Shown: positions 17,768-26,945 of the stretch, piece by piece
Layout: every line of letters begins with the position of its first letter
Numbering within the stretch: the first letter of the stretch is position 1
Assembly: GCF_001555965.1 (NCBI RefSeq)
Contig: NZ_LSHX01000002.1
Coordinates: 1-64,000, forward strand
Source: Sphingomonas sp. CCH21-G11
Lineage (GTDB): Bacteria; Pseudomonadota; Alphaproteobacteria; Sphingomonadales; Sphingomonadaceae
DNA length: 64,000 nucleotides
Direction of reading: 5' to 3'
Program-made: the position numbers and the translations under genes
The notes under the pieces: generated by a model
Told to the model about the DNA's origin: nothing
What the model saw: the letters and a program-made list of their open reading frames with translations, nothing else
Databases searched by the model: none

Positions 17768-18573
17768 TACTGGCCGCGTTCGTTGACCAGCGTGATGATC
17801 GCCGCGGCGGTTTCCTCGATCGAGCGCCGGGTGACGTCGATCACCGGCCAGCCATTGTCGGCGAACATCCGCCGGGCATAGGCGACCTCGCGGGCCACCG
17901 CGTCCTGATCGACATAGGCGGTCTCGGGCGCCTGGTTGAGGAGAAGCAGGCGATTGCGACGCACCTGGATCAGCCGCTCCGCGCTGGTGGTCAGCCCCAC
18001 GATCAGCGGGCGCTTGAGCGTGAACAGGGCGGCGGGCGGCGGGCTTTCGACGACGATCGGGATGTTCGCGGTCTTGTAGCCGCGGTTGGCGAGGTAGATC
18101 GAGGTCGGGGTCTTCGACGATCGCGACACGCCGGCAAGCAGGATGTCGGCCTCCTCCCAGTCCTCCCAGGCAACGCCGTCGTCATGCGCGATGGTGAACT
18201 GGATCGCATCGACGCGCGCGAAATAGGCGGCGTCGAGGACGTGCTGGCGACCGGGCCGCGCCTTCATCTCCTGACCGAGCAGGCTGGACAGCGCATGGTT
18301 GACCGGATCGAGCGGCGCGATCGCGGGCAGACCCAGGATCCGGCAGCGCGATTCCAGCGTCCGGCGGATCTGGGGATTGACGAGGGTGAACAGCACCAGT
18401 CCCGGGTTCTGGGCGATTTCGGTCAGGATGCGCTCAAGGTGCGTCTCGCTGCGCACCATCGGCCAGAAATGGCGCATGGTCTCGACATCGTCGAACTGCG
18501 CCAGCGCCGCCTTGGCGATATTTTCCAGCGTCTCGCCCGTTGAATCCGACAGCAGGTGCAGATGGAGGCGCAT
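17767..18573 (-). CDS. Pyruvate, phosphate dikinase regulatory protein (PPSR/DUF299)
   Basis: A 268-residue bifunctional kinase/pyrophosphorylase of the DUF299 family, which switches PEP synthase or pyruvate phosphate dikinase on and off by ADP-dependent threonine phosphorylation. The opening HLHLLSDSTGETLENIAKAALAQF, the P-loop-like GVSRSSKTPTSIYLANRGYKTANIP and NRLLLLNQAPETAYVDQ are all present. The ATG at 18573 is chosen because the 38 extra codons upstream would run through the presumed origin and have no family match. It is the first gene of the leftward ppsR-maf-aroE-coaE-dnaQ run. Confidence 0.93.
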   Translation of the reverse strand: MRLHLHLLSDSTGETLENIAKAALAQFDDVETMRHFWPMVRSETHLERILTEIAQNPGLVLFTLVNPQIRRTLESRCRILGLPAIAPLDPVNHALSSLLGQEMKARPGRQHVLDAAYFARVDAIQFTIAHDDGVAWEDWEEADILLAGVSRSSKTPTSIYLANRGYKTANIPIVVESPPPAALFTLKRPLIVGLTTSAERLIQVRRNRLLLLNQAPETAYVDQDAVAREVAYARRMFADNGWPVIDVTRRSIEETAAAIITLVNERGQ

Positions 18574-18887
18574 TCGCTCAGCGCGACAAGGCTGTGGACA
18601 ACATGGGGGCCAGCGGTAGCGCAACCCGGTCGCCCGGCCAAGCGCGACGATGGCTGTCGACGACACGCGCCCTGTCCACATCGCCATCGACAGGTGGACA
18701 AGCCATCCCGCGGCTGTGGATGATGTGGAGAAGCATGGCGACTCCCAATGCCAATGCGCACCTTGTCGGAGTCAAGCTGTTGGCGATATGAGGACGACCG
18801 AGTTCATCCCGCCTTCCACGCCACCACCACTACATCATCCTTTCATAGATTCCTTTAATTGAAGAAGAGGGACGTCCGCTGAACCCC
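18574..18887. other. Candidate chromosomal replication origin (oriC)
   Basis: A 314-base non-coding gap between the divergent ppsR and hemE genes. DnaA-box-like nonamers are TGTGGACAA (18593-18601), CTGTCCACA (18672-18680), GGTGGACAA (18693-18701), TGTGGATGA (18715-18723) and TGTGGAGAA (18724-18732). GANTC methylation sites occur at 18740-18744, 18769-18773 and 18848-18852. The hemE-proximal end (about 18830-18866) is distinctly AT-richer, with CATCATCC, TTTCATAGATTCC and TTTAATTG, and could be the unwinding element. In Caulobacter and relatives the origin also lies beside hemE. The call rests on position plus these motifs; dnaA is not in the window. Confidence 0.75.
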
Positions 18888-19925
18888 GTGACGAACGCAA
18901 AACCCCTGCTGGCCGTCCTGCACGGCGCACGCCAGGCGATCCCGCCGATGTGGCTGATGCGCCAGGCCGGACGCTACCTGCCCGAATATCGTGCGCTGAG
19001 GGAAACCAAGGGCGGGTTCCTGGAGCTGGCGACCGATGCCGAGGCGGCGGCCGAGATCACCGTCCAGCCGCTGCGCCGGTTCAGCTTTGATGGTGCCATC
19101 CTGTTTTCGGACATCCTGATGGTGCCGATGGCGCTTGGCCAGCGGCTGTGGTTCGAAACTGGCGAGGGGCCCCGGCTGGCACCGTGCATCAAGTCGGGCG
19201 CGGACCTCGACGCGCTGGTCGCGCCGGGCCATGCGGTGCTCGAGCCGGTGTATCAGACGGTGCGCAACGTCGCCGCGATGCTCGATCCCGCCACCACCTT
19301 CCTCGGCTTTGCCGGCAGCCCGTGGACGGTCGCGACCTATATGATCGCCGGGCAGGGCAGCAAGGAACAGGCGGAGGCGCGCCGGCTGGCCTATCGCGAC
19401 CCCGGGCTGATGCAGGCGCTGGTCGACCGGATCATCGACATGACCGTCGACTATCTCGACCATCAGATCGAAGGCGGGGTCGAGGCGGTGCAATTGTTCG
19501 ACAGCTGGGCCGGCAGCCTGAGCCCTGCGCAATTCGAGCAATGGGTGATCGCCCCCAATGCGGCGATCGTCGCCCGGCTGAAGGCGCGGCGGCCAGATAC
19601 GCCGATCATCGGCTTTCCCAAGGGCGCCGGGGGCAAATTGCCCGCCTATGCGCGCGAGACCGGCGTCGATGCGCTCGGGCTGGACGAGACGGTCGATCCG
19701 GTGTGGGCCGATGCGAATGTCCCGGAAAACATGCCGGTTCAGGGCAATCTCGACCCGCTGGCGCTGATCGCCGGGGGTGAGGCGCTCGATCGTGCGGTCG
19801 ACCGCATCCTCGCCGCCTTTCCCGCGCGGCCGCATGTGTTCAACCTGGGCCACGGCATCCTGCCCGACACGCCGATCGCGCATGTCGAGGCGCTGGTCGC
19901 GAAGATCAGGGGCGGCGCGCGATGA
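18888..19925 (+). CDS. hemE: Uroporphyrinogen decarboxylase
   Basis: A 345-residue enzyme converting uroporphyrinogen III to coproporphyrinogen III in haem synthesis. The active-site signature PPMWLMRQAGRYLPEYR is near residues 22-38, FSDILMVPMALG carries the conserved aspartate, and GFAGSPWTVATYMIAG and the late NLGHGILPDTP are present. It starts with GTG directly beside the origin candidate; a GAAGAAGAGG lies about 20 bases upstream. hemJ follows with a 4-base overlap. Confidence 0.97.
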   Translation: MTNAKPLLAVLHGARQAIPPMWLMRQAGRYLPEYRALRETKGGFLELATDAEAAAEITVQPLRRFSFDGAILFSDILMVPMALGQRLWFETGEGPRLAPCIKSGADLDALVAPGHAVLEPVYQTVRNVAAMLDPATTFLGFAGSPWTVATYMIAGQGSKEQAEARRLAYRDPGLMQALVDRIIDMTVDYLDHQIEGGVEAVQLFDSWAGSLSPAQFEQWVIAPNAAIVARLKARRPDTPIIGFPKGAGGKLPAYARETGVDALGLDETVDPVWADANVPENMPVQGNLDPLALIAGGEALDRAVDRILAAFPARPHVFNLGHGILPDTPIAHVEALVAKIRGGAR

Positions 19926-20377
19926 TCGGCTGGCTGGGCGCGGCCTATCCCTGGGTCAAGGCGGCGCATGTCATCTTCGTCATCTTCTGGATGGCGGGGC
20001 TGTTCATCCTGCCGCGTTACCTGGTGCATCATCAGGAGGGGCTGGGCGACCCCGCCGAGGCGCCGCGCTGGATCGCCCGCGAGGCCAAGCTGCGCAAGAT
20101 GATCCTGACCCCGTCGCTGATCGCGGTGTGGGTGATCGGCCTGGCGCTGGCCGCCAATCTGGGCCTGTTCGAGGGTGCGGACGGACTGGGCTGGCTGCAT
20201 GCCAAGCTGCTGGTCGTGGTGCTGCTCAGCGGTTATCACGGCTGGGCGGTCGGCTATGCGCGACGGCTCGAGGCAGGCAGACCCTATCTCAAGCCGCGCC
20301 AGCTGCGGATGCTCAATGAAGTGCCGGCGCTCGGCGTTTCGCTCGCCGTCATCCTGGCCATCGTCAAGCCGTTCTGA
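19922..20377 (+). CDS. hemJ: Protoporphyrinogen oxidase HemJ
   Basis: A 151-residue integral membrane protein with four predicted helices, catalysing the oxidation of protoporphyrinogen IX in bacteria that lack HemG/HemY. The start WLGAAYPWVKAAHVIFVIFWMAGLFILPRYL carries the conserved histidine and arginine, and the end holds LRMLNEVPALGVSLAVILAIVKPF with the conserved LR..NE.P. It overlaps hemE by an ATGA, so two haem genes form one unit. Confidence 0.94.
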   Translation: MIGWLGAAYPWVKAAHVIFVIFWMAGLFILPRYLVHHQEGLGDPAEAPRWIAREAKLRKMILTPSLIAVWVIGLALAANLGLFEGADGLGWLHAKLLVVVLLSGYHGWAVGYARRLEAGRPYLKPRQLRMLNEVPALGVSLAVILAIVKPF

Positions 20378-20565
20378 ACCGATCCCGCTGCCTGCTTTCG
20401 CTTGACTTGAAATCGCGGCGTACTTACCTCCGGTGGCGTAGATGACGTCCCGGGACTCCCCGGGTGTTTTCCGCGTCCCTCCTCCAGCATCGTCAGCGCG
20501 CAACCGTACCGCCGACTGAAGCTTTCCCCCCGATACACAATCCAATCCCCACCCGGATTCCAGAT
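20378..20565 (+). promoter_or_regulatory. rho leader region
   Basis: A 188-base gap between hemJ and rho. A TTGACT at 20402-20407 could be a -35 element, but no convincing -10 element lies at the right spacing (TACCTC or TTACCT). Further on, a compact stem CCCGGG-ACTC-CCCGGG lies at about 20450-20465. rho genes in many bacteria control themselves by attenuation in the leader, so a regulated leader is plausible, though the sequence shows only a promoter-like element and one hairpin. Confidence 0.4.
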
Positions 20566-21822
20566 ATGCACTTGAAAGATTTGAAGAAGAAAGCGCCCGC
20601 CGAGCTGGTCGAGATGGCCGAGGCGCTGGGCGTCGAAGGCGCGTCGACGATGCGCAAACAGGACCTGATGTTCGCCATTCTGAAGGTCCAGGCCGAAAAC
20701 GGCGACCAGATCATGGGCGTCGGCACGATCGAGGTGCTGCCCGACGGCTTCGGCTTCCTGCGCAGCCCCGAGGCCAACTACCTGGCCGGTCCCGACGACA
20801 TCTATGTCTCGCCCAACCAGGTCCGCAAGTTCGGCCTGCGCACCGGCGATACCGTCGAAGGCGAAATCCGCGCGCCGAAGGACGGCGAACGCTATTTCGC
20901 GCTGACCAAGCTCGTCTCGGTCAATTTCGATGATCCCGATGCGGTGCGGCATCGCGTCAATTTCGACAATCTGACGCCGCTTTATCCCGATTCGAAGCTG
21001 ACCCTCGATCCGTCCGACCCGACCCAGAAGGACAAGTCGGCGCGCGTCATCGACATCGTGTCGCCCCAGGGCAAGGGCCAGCGCACGCTGATCGTCGCGC
21101 CGCCGCGCGTCGGCAAGACGGTGATGCTGCAGAACATCGCCAAGGCGATTACCGACAATCATCCCGAAGTGTTCCTGATCGTGCTGCTGATCGACGAGCG
21201 GCCCGAGGAAGTCACCGACATGCAGCGCAGCGTGAAGGGCGAGGTCGTCTCCTCCACCTTCGACGAACCCGCGCAGCGCCACGTCCAGGTCGCCGAGATG
21301 GTGATCGAAAAGGCCAAACGCCTGGTCGAGCACAAGAAGGATGTTGTCATCCTGCTCGATTCGATCACGCGCCTCGGCCGTGCCTACAACACCGTGGTCC
21401 CGTCGTCGGGCAAGGTGCTGACCGGCGGTGTCGATGCCAACGCGCTGCAGCGGCCCAAGCGTTTCTTCGGCGCGGCGCGCAACATCGAGGAAGGCGGATC
21501 GCTTTCGATCATCGCGACCGCGCTGATCGATACCGGCAGCCGCATGGACGAAGTGATCTTCGAAGAGTTCAAGGGCACCGGCAACTCCGAGATCGTCCTC
21601 GATCGCAAGGTGGCGGACAAGCGCATCTTCCCCGCGCTCGACGTCGGCAAGTCGGGTACCCGCAAGGAAGAGCTGCTGGTCGAGAAGGACACGCTGTCCA
21701 AGATGTGGGTGCTGCGTCGCATCCTCATGCAGATGGGCACCATCGACGCGATGGAGTTCCTGCTCGACAAGATGAAGAATTCGAAGACCAACGAGGATTT
21801 CTTCGATTCGATGAACCAGTGA
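20566..21822 (+). CDS. rho: Transcription termination factor Rho
   Basis: A 418-residue hexameric RNA helicase that ends transcription at Rho-dependent sites. The N-terminal Rho_N helix-loop ([22 protein letters not shown]), the cold-shock RNA-binding domain with [22 protein letters not shown], Walker [11 protein letters not shown], Walker [17 protein letters not shown] and the Q/R-loop region [22 protein letters not shown] are all intact. The ATG at 20566 gives the exact family N-terminus; an in-frame start 34 codons upstream lies in the leader. Confidence 0.98.
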   Translation: MHLKDLKKKAPAELVEMAEALGVEGASTMRKQDLMFAILKVQAENGDQIMGVGTIEVLPDGFGFLRSPEANYLAGPDDIYVSPNQVRKFGLRTGDTVEGEIRAPKDGERYFALTKLVSVNFDDPDAVRHRVNFDNLTPLYPDSKLTLDPSDPTQKDKSARVIDIVSPQGKGQRTLIVAPPRVGKTVMLQNIAKAITDNHPEVFLIVLLIDERPEEVTDMQRSVKGEVVSSTFDEPAQRHVQVAEMVIEKAKRLVEHKKDVVILLDSITRLGRAYNTVVPSSGKVLTGGVDANALQRPKRFFGAARNIEEGGSLSIIATALIDTGSRMDEVIFEEFKGTGNSEIVLDRKVADKRIFPALDVGKSGTRKEELLVEKDTLSKMWVLRRILMQMGTIDAMEFLLDKMKNSKTNEDFFDSMNQ

Positions 21823-21827
21823 GCGAT

Positions 21828-21844
21828 CGGCCGCGTCGCGGCCG
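21828..21844 (+). other. Stem-loop after rho
   Basis: A perfect inverted repeat CGGCCGCG-T-CGCGGCCG begins five bases past the rho stop codon. It has no T run, so it is not a standard intrinsic terminator; it may stabilise the 3' end of the message. The following terC gene starts 74 bases later. Confidence 0.4.
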
Positions 21845-21917
21845 CATCGATCGCCGATCTGGCGCGTTGAACGGCGGTCGAAGCGCCGCACGGCGCGATC
21901 TGCTACAGGAAATCTGA

Positions 21918-22646
21918 ATGCTCGACCTGATCTTCCACATGGCCGCCGGGGCACAGGGGATTGGTTCGCCCGCCGATATCTGGGCGAATATCCTCAAGGA
22001 TTTTTCCAACATCACCGAACCCGCCGCGCTCGCCGCATTCGGATCGGTGCTGGCCATCGACCTCGTGCTGGCGGGCGACAACGCGATCGTGGTCGGCGCG
22101 CTTGCCGCGGGGCTGCCGGCGGATCAGCGCCGCAAGGTCATCCTGATCGGGATCGGCGCGGCGCTGGTATTGCGCATCGCGTTCGCGCTGGTCGTCAGCT
22201 GGCTGATGGGGATTGTCGGGCTGATCTTTGCCGGCGGCCTCTTGCTCCTGTGGGTCAGCTGGAAATTCTGGCGCGAGCTTCGCCATACGGCCCCCAATCC
22301 GGGTTCGGCCGAGATCGGCGGCGACGAGCATTCGGGGCTGAACCCCGCACGCAGCTTTGCCGGTGCGGCCTGGGCGGTCGCGGTTGCCGACGTGTCGATG
22401 AGCCTGGACAACGTCCTTGCCGTCGCGGGCGCGGCGCGCGAGCATCCGGGCATTCTGGTCGTCGGGCTGCTGCTGTCGGTCGCGCTGATGGGGCTGGCCG
22501 CCAACCTGATCGCGCGGATCATCGATCGCTATCGCTGGATCGCCTATATCGGACTGGCGGTGATCGTGATCGTGGCCGGCCGGATGATCTATGACGGCTG
22601 GGTCGGGACCGACGAGACGATGGGCCTCGCCGGCTTCTTCATGTGA
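21918..22646 (+). CDS. TerC-family integral membrane protein
   Basis: A 242-residue polytopic membrane protein of the TerC/YjbE family. The two acidic motifs of the family are clear: LAIDLVLAGDNAIVVGALA in an early helix and VSMSLDNVLAVAGAA in a later one. Members have been linked to tellurium resistance and, more recently, to manganese export or metal loading of secreted proteins; the ligand here is not determined. A segment of about 35 residues between helices (RELRHTAPNPGSAEIGG...) is cytoplasmic-like. Confidence 0.9.
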   Translation: MLDLIFHMAAGAQGIGSPADIWANILKDFSNITEPAALAAFGSVLAIDLVLAGDNAIVVGALAAGLPADQRRKVILIGIGAALVLRIAFALVVSWLMGIVGLIFAGGLLLLWVSWKFWRELRHTAPNPGSAEIGGDEHSGLNPARSFAGAAWAVAVADVSMSLDNVLAVAGAAREHPGILVVGLLLSVALMGLAANLIARIIDRYRWIAYIGLAVIVIVAGRMIYDGWVGTDETMGLAGFFM

Positions 22647-22691
22647 CGGCATGCCCGCCGCGGCCCGACCGGGCGCGCGACGGGCGGATCG

Positions 22692-23390
22692 TCAGCCGAG
22701 ATGTTCGGCAAAGAAATCGGCGGTGCGCTGGTCGGCCAGCTGTGCCGCAGCATCCGACCGGCGTTTGCCCATTTCGGTGGCGAAGCCGTGATCCTCGCCC
22801 GGATAATCGTGCAATACGACCCTGGGATGCGCGTCGAGCCCGGCGTGCATCGCCGCCTGCGTCGCCGCGTCGACAAAGCCGTCTTCGCCCGCGATATGCA
22901 GCATGAGCGGCCGCGCGATCGCATGGCTTTCATGGAGCAGCTGGTCGATGGCCACCGCATAATAGCCGACGCTGGCGTCGATGTCGGTCCGCGTTGCGGT
23001 CATATAGGCCAGCCGCCCGCCCAGACAGTAGCCGACCGCCCCGACCTTGCCCCCGCCGACCTGCGCACGCGCGGCACGGATCGTCGCCTCGATGTCCCGA
23101 ATGCCCATGTCCTGGTCGAAGGTGCCGAACAGGTCGAGCCCGCGCTGGAGCTGGTCGGGGATATCGGGATCGAGCTCGATGCCCGGCTCGATCCGCCAGA
23201 ACAGGTCGGGGGCGAGCGCGAGATAGCCGTCGGCGGCGAGCCGGTCGCACTTCCGCCGGATGCCCGCGTTCACGCCGAAAATTTCCTGGATCACGATGAT
23301 CGCGGCGCGCGGCGTTGCCGCCGGGCGCGCGACATAGGCATCGAATTGGGCGCTGTCGTTCAGCGTGGGGATGGCGAGGGTTTCGGACAT
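22692..23390 (-). CDS. Dienelactone hydrolase family protein
   Basis: A 232-residue alpha/beta hydrolase with the dienelactone hydrolase triad: nucleophile Cys122 in GYCLGG, Asp170 in AGEDGFVD and His201 in GEDHGF, plus Glu36 in QEIFG that activates the cysteine. Dienelactone hydrolases open lactones in chloroaromatic degradation, but many housekeeping paralogues have unknown substrates. The start at 23390 is preceded by AGGAG; an upstream in-frame extension has no support. It converges with terC. Confidence 0.9.
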   Translation of the reverse strand: MSETLAIPTLNDSAQFDAYVARPAATPRAAIIVIQEIFGVNAGIRRKCDRLAADGYLALAPDLFWRIEPGIELDPDIPDQLQRGLDLFGTFDQDMGIRDIEATIRAARAQVGGGKVGAVGYCLGGRLAYMTATRTDIDASVGYYAVAIDQLLHESHAIARPLMLHIAGEDGFVDAATQAAMHAGLDAHPRVVLHDYPGEDHGFATEMGKRRSDAAAQLADQRTADFFAEHLG

Positions 23391-23495
23391 GATCGCTCCT
23401 GTCGACAAGATTTGCAGTTCACCCGCCCCCGCGCGCATAACGATGCCACTGCGCTCTAGCAGGCCGCGCGACGCGTGCTCAAGCAGGGAGAAACC

Positions 23496-23726
23496 ATGAA
23501 GATCAACGTCGAGATCGAATGCACGCCGGAAGAGGCGCGGCGCGCGATGGGCCTGCCGGACTTTACCCCGGTGCACGAGAAATATGTGAATAACATATTG
23601 GAAACCATGGATAAAGGCGTCTCACCCGAGCTGGTTGAACAAATGATGCAAAGCTGGGCGCCGATGGGCGAGGCGGGCATGAATTTCTGGCGCAAGATGT
23701 TCGAAATGGGCAGCAAGACGGGTTGA
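23496..23726 (+). CDS. Small DUF6489-like protein
   Basis: A 76-residue protein, MKINVEIECTPEEARRAMGLP at its start, followed by DFTPVHEKYVNNILETMDKG and a C-terminal WAPMGEAGMNFWRKMFEMG helix. It resembles the DUF6489 family found beside mnmE in sphingomonads; function unknown. The sequence suggests a short beta strand followed by amphipathic helices. It has a good GGAG ribosome-binding site and ends 15 bases before mnmE, so the two are probably co-transcribed. Confidence 0.8.
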   Translation: MKINVEIECTPEEARRAMGLPDFTPVHEKYVNNILETMDKGVSPELVEQMMQSWAPMGEAGMNFWRKMFEMGSKTG

Positions 23727-23741
23727 GCCGGGACTAGCGCG

Positions 23742-25043
23742 ATGGACACCATCTATGCGTTGTCGAGCGGCGCACCGCCGGCGGCGATCGCGGTGCTGCG
23801 GATCAGCGGGCCGGACGCGGGCGCGGCGCTTCCGGCCTTGGGCATAACGACACGGCCAACCCCGCGCCGGGCGACGCTGGCGACGTTGCGGCGCGGCGGG
23901 TCGGCGGGCGAGGTGCTCGACCGCGCGATCCTGTTGTGGTTCGCGGGCCCGGCGACGGTGACCGGGGAGGATCTGCTCGAACTCCACCTCCATGGCGGTC
24001 GCGCGGTTATTCGCACGGTCGAGGCGGAGCTTGCGCGCCTGCCCGGATTTCGGCTGGCCGAACCGGGCGAGTTCACGCGGCGCGCGTTGACGGCGGGGCG
24101 GATCGACCTGACCGAAGCAGAGGGACTCGCCGACCTCCTTGCCGCAGAAACCGAGGGCCAGCGGCGCGCGGCCCAGCGGATGAGCGAGGGGGCGTTGCGC
24201 CAGCGCGTCGAGCAATGGACCGACCGGCTGCTCACCCTGGCCGCGATGATCGAAGCGCTGCTCGATCACGGCGACGAAGGGGATGTCCTGGCCGAGCGCG
24301 ACCTGATCGACGGCGTGCGTTCGGGTGCCGCCGAACTGGCCGATGCGATCGCGCCGGTGCTGGCCCAGCCGCCGGTCGAGCGCCTGCGCGACGGCGTACG
24401 CGTCGTTCTCGCCGGGCCCCCCAATGCGGGCAAGTCGACCTTGCTCAATGCGCTGGCCGAGCGGGAGGCGGCGATCGTCTCCCCCATTGCCGGGACGACG
24501 CGCGACCGAATCGAGGCGCAGCTGGTGCGCAACGGCATCGCCTATGTGCTCACCGACACGGCGGGCCTGGTCACCGCGACGGCCGATCCGATCGAAGCGA
24601 TCGGGGTTGCACGCGCGCGCGATGCCATGGCCAGCGCCGACATTCTCCTGTGGCTCGACGATGCGCCGCCGCCCGCATCCTCGTCCGAGGTCATTGCCGT
24701 TCATCCGCGCAGCGACATGCCGGATCGGCAAGGGCCGACCAGGGACGGTCGGCTCGTGCTGTCGGCGCGAACGGGGGAGGGGATCGGTGCGCTATGGGCG
24801 CGGATCGAGCAAGTCGCCCGCCGGCTGTTGCCCCCCCCCGATATCGTGGCGCTCAACCAACGGCAACGCGGCTTGCTGAGCGAGGTCGAGCTCGCGCTGC
24901 GGTCAGCGGTGGCTCAGGACGACCCGGTCCTGATCGCGGAGGATTTGCGCGCCGCGCGCGTCGCGTTCGATCGCATGACGGGGCGCGCCAGCGTCGAATC
25001 GATGCTTGATTCGCTGTTTGGGCGGTTCTGCATCGGCAAATAG
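23742..25043 (+). CDS. mnmE: tRNA-modifying GTPase MnmE
   Basis: A 433-residue GTPase that with MnmG installs the carboxymethylaminomethyl group on wobble uridine 34 of certain tRNAs. The N-terminal folate-binding domain (DTIYALSSGAPPAAIAVLRISG...LTAGRIDLTEAEGLADLL), the G domain with PPNAGKSTLLN, GTTRD and DTAG, and the C-terminal CIGK ending that holds the catalytic cysteine are present. Slightly short compared with E. coli (454). mnmG follows 60 bases on, with a parS-type palindrome between. Confidence 0.97.
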   Translation: MDTIYALSSGAPPAAIAVLRISGPDAGAALPALGITTRPTPRRATLATLRRGGSAGEVLDRAILLWFAGPATVTGEDLLELHLHGGRAVIRTVEAELARLPGFRLAEPGEFTRRALTAGRIDLTEAEGLADLLAAETEGQRRAAQRMSEGALRQRVEQWTDRLLTLAAMIEALLDHGDEGDVLAERDLIDGVRSGAAELADAIAPVLAQPPVERLRDGVRVVLAGPPNAGKSTLLNALAEREAAIVSPIAGTTRDRIEAQLVRNGIAYVLTDTAGLVTATADPIEAIGVARARDAMASADILLWLDDAPPPASSSEVIAVHPRSDMPDRQGPTRDGRLVLSARTGEGIGALWARIEQVARRLLPPPDIVALNQRQRGLLSEVELALRSAVAQDDPVLIAEDLRAARVAFDRMTGRASVESMLDSLFGRFCIGK

Positions 25044-25047
25044 CCGA

Positions 25048-25063
25048 TGTTCCACGTGGAACA
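25048..25063. promoter_or_regulatory. parS centromere site 1
   Basis: TGTTCCACGTGGAACA, a perfect 16-bp palindrome identical in form to the ParB-binding parS consensus, sits between mnmE and mnmG, four bases after the mnmE stop. The parA and parB genes are 2.5 kb downstream. ParB would load here and spread to form the partition complex. Confidence 0.92.
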
Positions 25064-25103
25064 GCTTTGACGACGACGCGACCAATGCGTAGCGGGCGGG
25101 GCG

Positions 25104-26945
25104 ATGACTCAGAACTTCGACATCATCATTGTCGGCGGCGGGCATGCCGGGACCGAGGCGGCCGCGGTCGCCGCGCGCCGGGGCGCGCGTGTCGCCCTGA
25201 TCAGCTTCGACCTGAGCAAGGTCGGCGCGATGTCGTGCAATCCCGCGATCGGCGGTCTGGGCAAGGGGCATCTGGTCCGGGAAGTGGACGCGTTCGACGG
25301 TCTGATTGCGCGCGCCTCCGATGCGGCGGCGATTCATTACCGGATGCTCAATCGCAGCAAGGGGACCGCGGTTCAGGGTCCGCGCGTCCAGGCCGACCGC
25401 GTGCGGTATGCAGCGGCGATTCAGGCGATGCTGCGCGCGCAGCCGGGTCTGAGCCTAATCGAGGGCGAGGCGGCGGCGCTGATCGTGGAGCGGGGCAGGG
25501 TGGCCGGACTCGAGCTGGGTGATGGGCGGCACCTGTCGGCACCGGCGGTGGTGCTGGCGACCGGCACTTTTCTGGGCGGACGCATTTTCCGTGGCGAGGA
25601 GCGCGGGGAGGGCGGTCGTGTCGATGAGCGGGCGGCGACCGTGCTCGGCCTCCAACTCCGCGCGCTGGGTCTGCCGATGGCCCGGCTGAAGACGGGGACA
25701 CCGCCGCGAATCGACGGGCGGACGATCGACTGGGCCGCACTCGAATCGCAACCGAGCGACGTCGAGCCGTGGACGATGTCGCCGACGACAGCGGGCCGGG
25801 CGTTGCCTCAGCTATTCTGTGCGATCACGCGGACCAATGCGGCGACGCACGAGATCATCCGCGCGGCGCTCGATCGGTCGCCGCTCTTCACGGGCGCGAT
25901 CGGTGCGGCGGGCCCGCGCTATTGCCCCTCGATCGAGGACAAGATCCACCGCTTCGGCGACCGTGACGGTCATCAGATCTTTCTGGAGCCCGAGGGACTC
26001 GACACGCCGCTCGTCTATCCCAACGGCATATCAACCTCACTTCCCACCGACGTTCAGCGGGCGATGCTGCGCGCCATCGATGGGCTTGCGCACGCCGAAA
26101 TCGTCACGCCCGGCTATGCGGTCGAATATGACCATATCGACCCGCGCGCGTTGACCCCGGGGCTTGAGGTGCTGGCGATGCCCGGCCTGTTTTGCGCGGG
26201 CCAGATCAACGGCACCACGGGCTATGAGGAAGCCGCCGCCCAGGGGCTGATTGCCGGCATCAACGCCGCGGCCCACGCGATCGGCGTTGCACCGTTCCAT
26301 GCCGATCGCGCCACGAGCTATCTTGGCGTGATGATCGACGATCTCGTCACCCAGGGAGTTACCGAGCCCTATCGCATGCTGACCGCGCGTGCGGAATATC
26401 GGCTGCGGCTGCGCGCCGACAATGCGGTCACCCGCCTCGGCCCGACCGCGCAGGCGCTGGGTTGTCTGAGCGCACCGCGCGCCGATTGGCAGCAGGCGCG
26501 TTTCGACCACCGCCGGGCGCTCGACGCGCACTTCGCCGGGCCGATCACCGCGTCCGAGCTGCGCCAGCGCGGCGCCGACATCGCGCTGGATGGCGCGCGT
26601 CGATCGGCGGCGGCGTGGCTGCGCTTTCCGGGCGTAGATGTCGCGCATGTCGCGCCGGGGCTCGACCCCGATCGCGATCCCGTGCTCGCCGAACTGATCG
26701 AGGATGCGCGCTATGCGCCCTATTTGGAGCGGCAGGACGAGGAGGTCGCCGCTTATCGCGACAACGAAGCGATTGGCCTCCCGCCCGATTTCGACTTCGC
26801 CGCAGTGCGTGGCCTGTCGGCGGAAATGGTTGAGCGACTCGCTGCCGCGCGACCGGCGACGTTGGGTGCGGCGGGGCGGGTTCGCGGGATCACCCCGGCT
26901 GCGCTGACCGCGATTTTGCTGCATCATCGGCGACGTGCGGCGTGA
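25104..26945 (+). CDS. mnmG: tRNA uridine-34 carboxymethylaminomethylation enzyme MnmG
   Basis: A 613-residue FAD-dependent partner of MnmE. The FAD-binding motif [13 protein letters not shown] is at residues 7-19, and [39 protein letters not shown] and [17 protein letters not shown] follow in family order. The C-terminal domain (from about 540) with LPPDFDF and [14 protein letters not shown] binds MnmE. Full length. The stop overlaps the rsmG GTG start by four bases. Confidence 0.98.
   Translation: MTQNFDIIIVGGGHAGTEAAAVAARRGARVALISFDLSKVGAMSCNPAIGGLGKGHLVREVDAFDGLIARASDAAAIHYRMLNRSKGTAVQGPRVQADRVRYAAAIQAMLRAQPGLSLIEGEAAALIVERGRVAGLELGDGRHLSAPAVVLATGTFLGGRIFRGEERGEGGRVDERAATVLGLQLRALGLPMARLKTGTPPRIDGRTIDWAALESQPSDVEPWTMSPTTAGRALPQLFCAITRTNAATHEIIRAALDRSPLFTGAIGAAGPRYCPSIEDKIHRFGDRDGHQIFLEPEGLDTPLVYPNGISTSLPTDVQRAMLRAIDGLAHAEIVTPGYAVEYDHIDPRALTPGLEVLAMPGLFCAGQINGTTGYEEAAAQGLIAGINAAAHAIGVAPFHADRATSYLGVMIDDLVTQGVTEPYRMLTARAEYRLRLRADNAVTRLGPTAQALGCLSAPRADWQQARFDHRRALDAHFAGPITASELRQRGADIALDGARRSAAAWLRFPGVDVAHVAPGLDPDRDPVLAELIEDARYAPYLERQDEEVAAYRDNEAIGLPPDFDFAAVRGLSAEMVERLAAARPATLGAAGRVRGITPAALTAILLHHRRRAA

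Noticed and set aside
20284..21954. Leftward open frame opposite rho
   Set aside because: Antisense of rho; no family features and no ribosome-binding site.
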